From assembly GCA_045649545.1 (NCBI GenBank), contig JAZRQE010000041.1, positions 1 through 47,068 of the forward strand: DNA of 47,068 bases, in the 5' to 3' direction. The first letter of the stretch is position 1. Every line of letters begins with the position of its first letter. The notes beneath the pieces are model-generated. The model was not told the DNA's origin and searched no databases. It worked only from the letters and a program-made list of their open reading frames with translations. This stretch comes from UMGS172 sp045649545 (lineage in GTDB: Bacteria > Bacillota > Clostridia > Oscillospirales > Acutalibacteraceae). Shown one piece after another: positions 46,846 to 47,068 of the stretch. The position numbers and the translations under genes are program-made.

Positions 46846-47068
46846 TTAAGCAAAGAAGTTCAAGATTATGCCGCCGGCAATAACCGAGGCAATCTGACCC
46901 GAAACGTTAACACCGATTGAATGCATTAAAAGGAAGTTCTGCGGGTCTTCCTTAAGTCCCATTTTGTGAACAATACGTCCCGACATCGGGAATGCGGAGA
47001 TACCTGCAGCACCAATCATAGGATTGATTTTGTTTTTAAGGAACAAGTTGAGGAACTTTGCAAACAAT
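46846..47068 (-). CDS. Oxaloacetate/methylmalonyl-CoA decarboxylase beta subunit, C-terminal part
   Basis: The visible C-terminal 73 residues read NPMIGAAGISAFPMSGRIVHKMGLKEDPQNFLLMHSIGVNVSGQIASVIAGGIIL, the strongly conserved end of OadB/GcdB/MmdB membrane subunits that couple decarboxylation to sodium export. The start lies beyond the right window edge. Which of the substrates is used cannot be told from this subunit. Confidence 0.9.
   Translation of the reverse strand, partial: LFAKFLNLFLKNKINPMIGAAGISAFPMSGRIVHKMGLKEDPQNFLLMHSIGVNVSGQIASVIAGGIILNFFA

Overview
The window reads as a chromosomal segment of an anaerobic, moderately low-GC Firmicute of class Clostridia, most likely from the Oscillospirales/Ruminococcaceae side (inference from gene content, no search was run). 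Supporting signs are the zinc-ribbon S14, RNase Y, the DUF1934-argS and Asp23-fakA-recG neighbourhoods, an archaeal/eukaryotic-type prolyl-tRNA synthetase, a B12-dependent methionine synthase split into two proteins, and an Oad-type decarboxylase beta subunit. Promoters of the TTGACA-N17-TATAAT type and strong AGGAGG ribosome binding sites are easy to find throughout.

Layout. 1-6968: the S10-spc ribosomal operon on the minus strand (rpsJ to rpsH, entering S8 at the left edge), with a promoter and a structured leader of about 275 nt. 7113-9767: a Ser/Asp-rich membrane-anchored protein, proS and acpP (minus). 9739-16947: the common aromatic pathway on the plus strand, as aroE-aroK and aroB-aroA-aroC-pheA, followed by an LCP cell-wall ligase. 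16951-21645: a 161-bp inverted-repeat element, then a tight operon of a PqqD-like protein, a SipW-like signal peptidase, metF, a free-standing MetH reactivation domain and metH. 21652-22320: a divergent XRE repressor / SLOG-family (DUF2493) pair with two identical operators, followed by a cluster of dispersed palindromic repeats. 22549-31354: housekeeping and accessory genes, including two exporters or hydrolases, a LOG-family protein, pssA-psd, rny, a permease fragment, a pyrophosphatase-like/NUDIX fusion bracketed by inverted repeats, and a LUD protein. 31379-34309: murI-DUF1934-argS (minus). 34426-42098: an EamA transporter, ymdB, an orphan peptide-binding lipoprotein, Asp23-fakA-recG. 42180-45291: an isolated phage tail-fibre/endolysin/holin cassette. 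45305-46600: a DnaA-box cluster, a CarD-family regulator and an array of six consecutive perfect hairpins. 46627-47068: the end of an Oad-type decarboxylase operon.

How the parts work together. Most of the window is biosynthesis and translation: shikimate to prephenate/phenylpyruvate, one-carbon transfer from methylene-THF to methionine, phosphatidylethanolamine synthesis, and fatty-acid kinase. Accessory DNA sits in the gaps: the XRE/SLOG pair, the NUDIX cassette, the phage lysis cassette and the hairpin array. The items I consider most worth checking are the tandem hairpin array at 46226-46395, the XRE/SLOG module at 21652-22320, the inverted-repeat element plus PqqD/SipW-like pair at 16951-17850, and the phage-derived cassette with its DnaA boxes. 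I found no CRISPR array, no rRNA or tRNA gene and no integrase or transposase gene.
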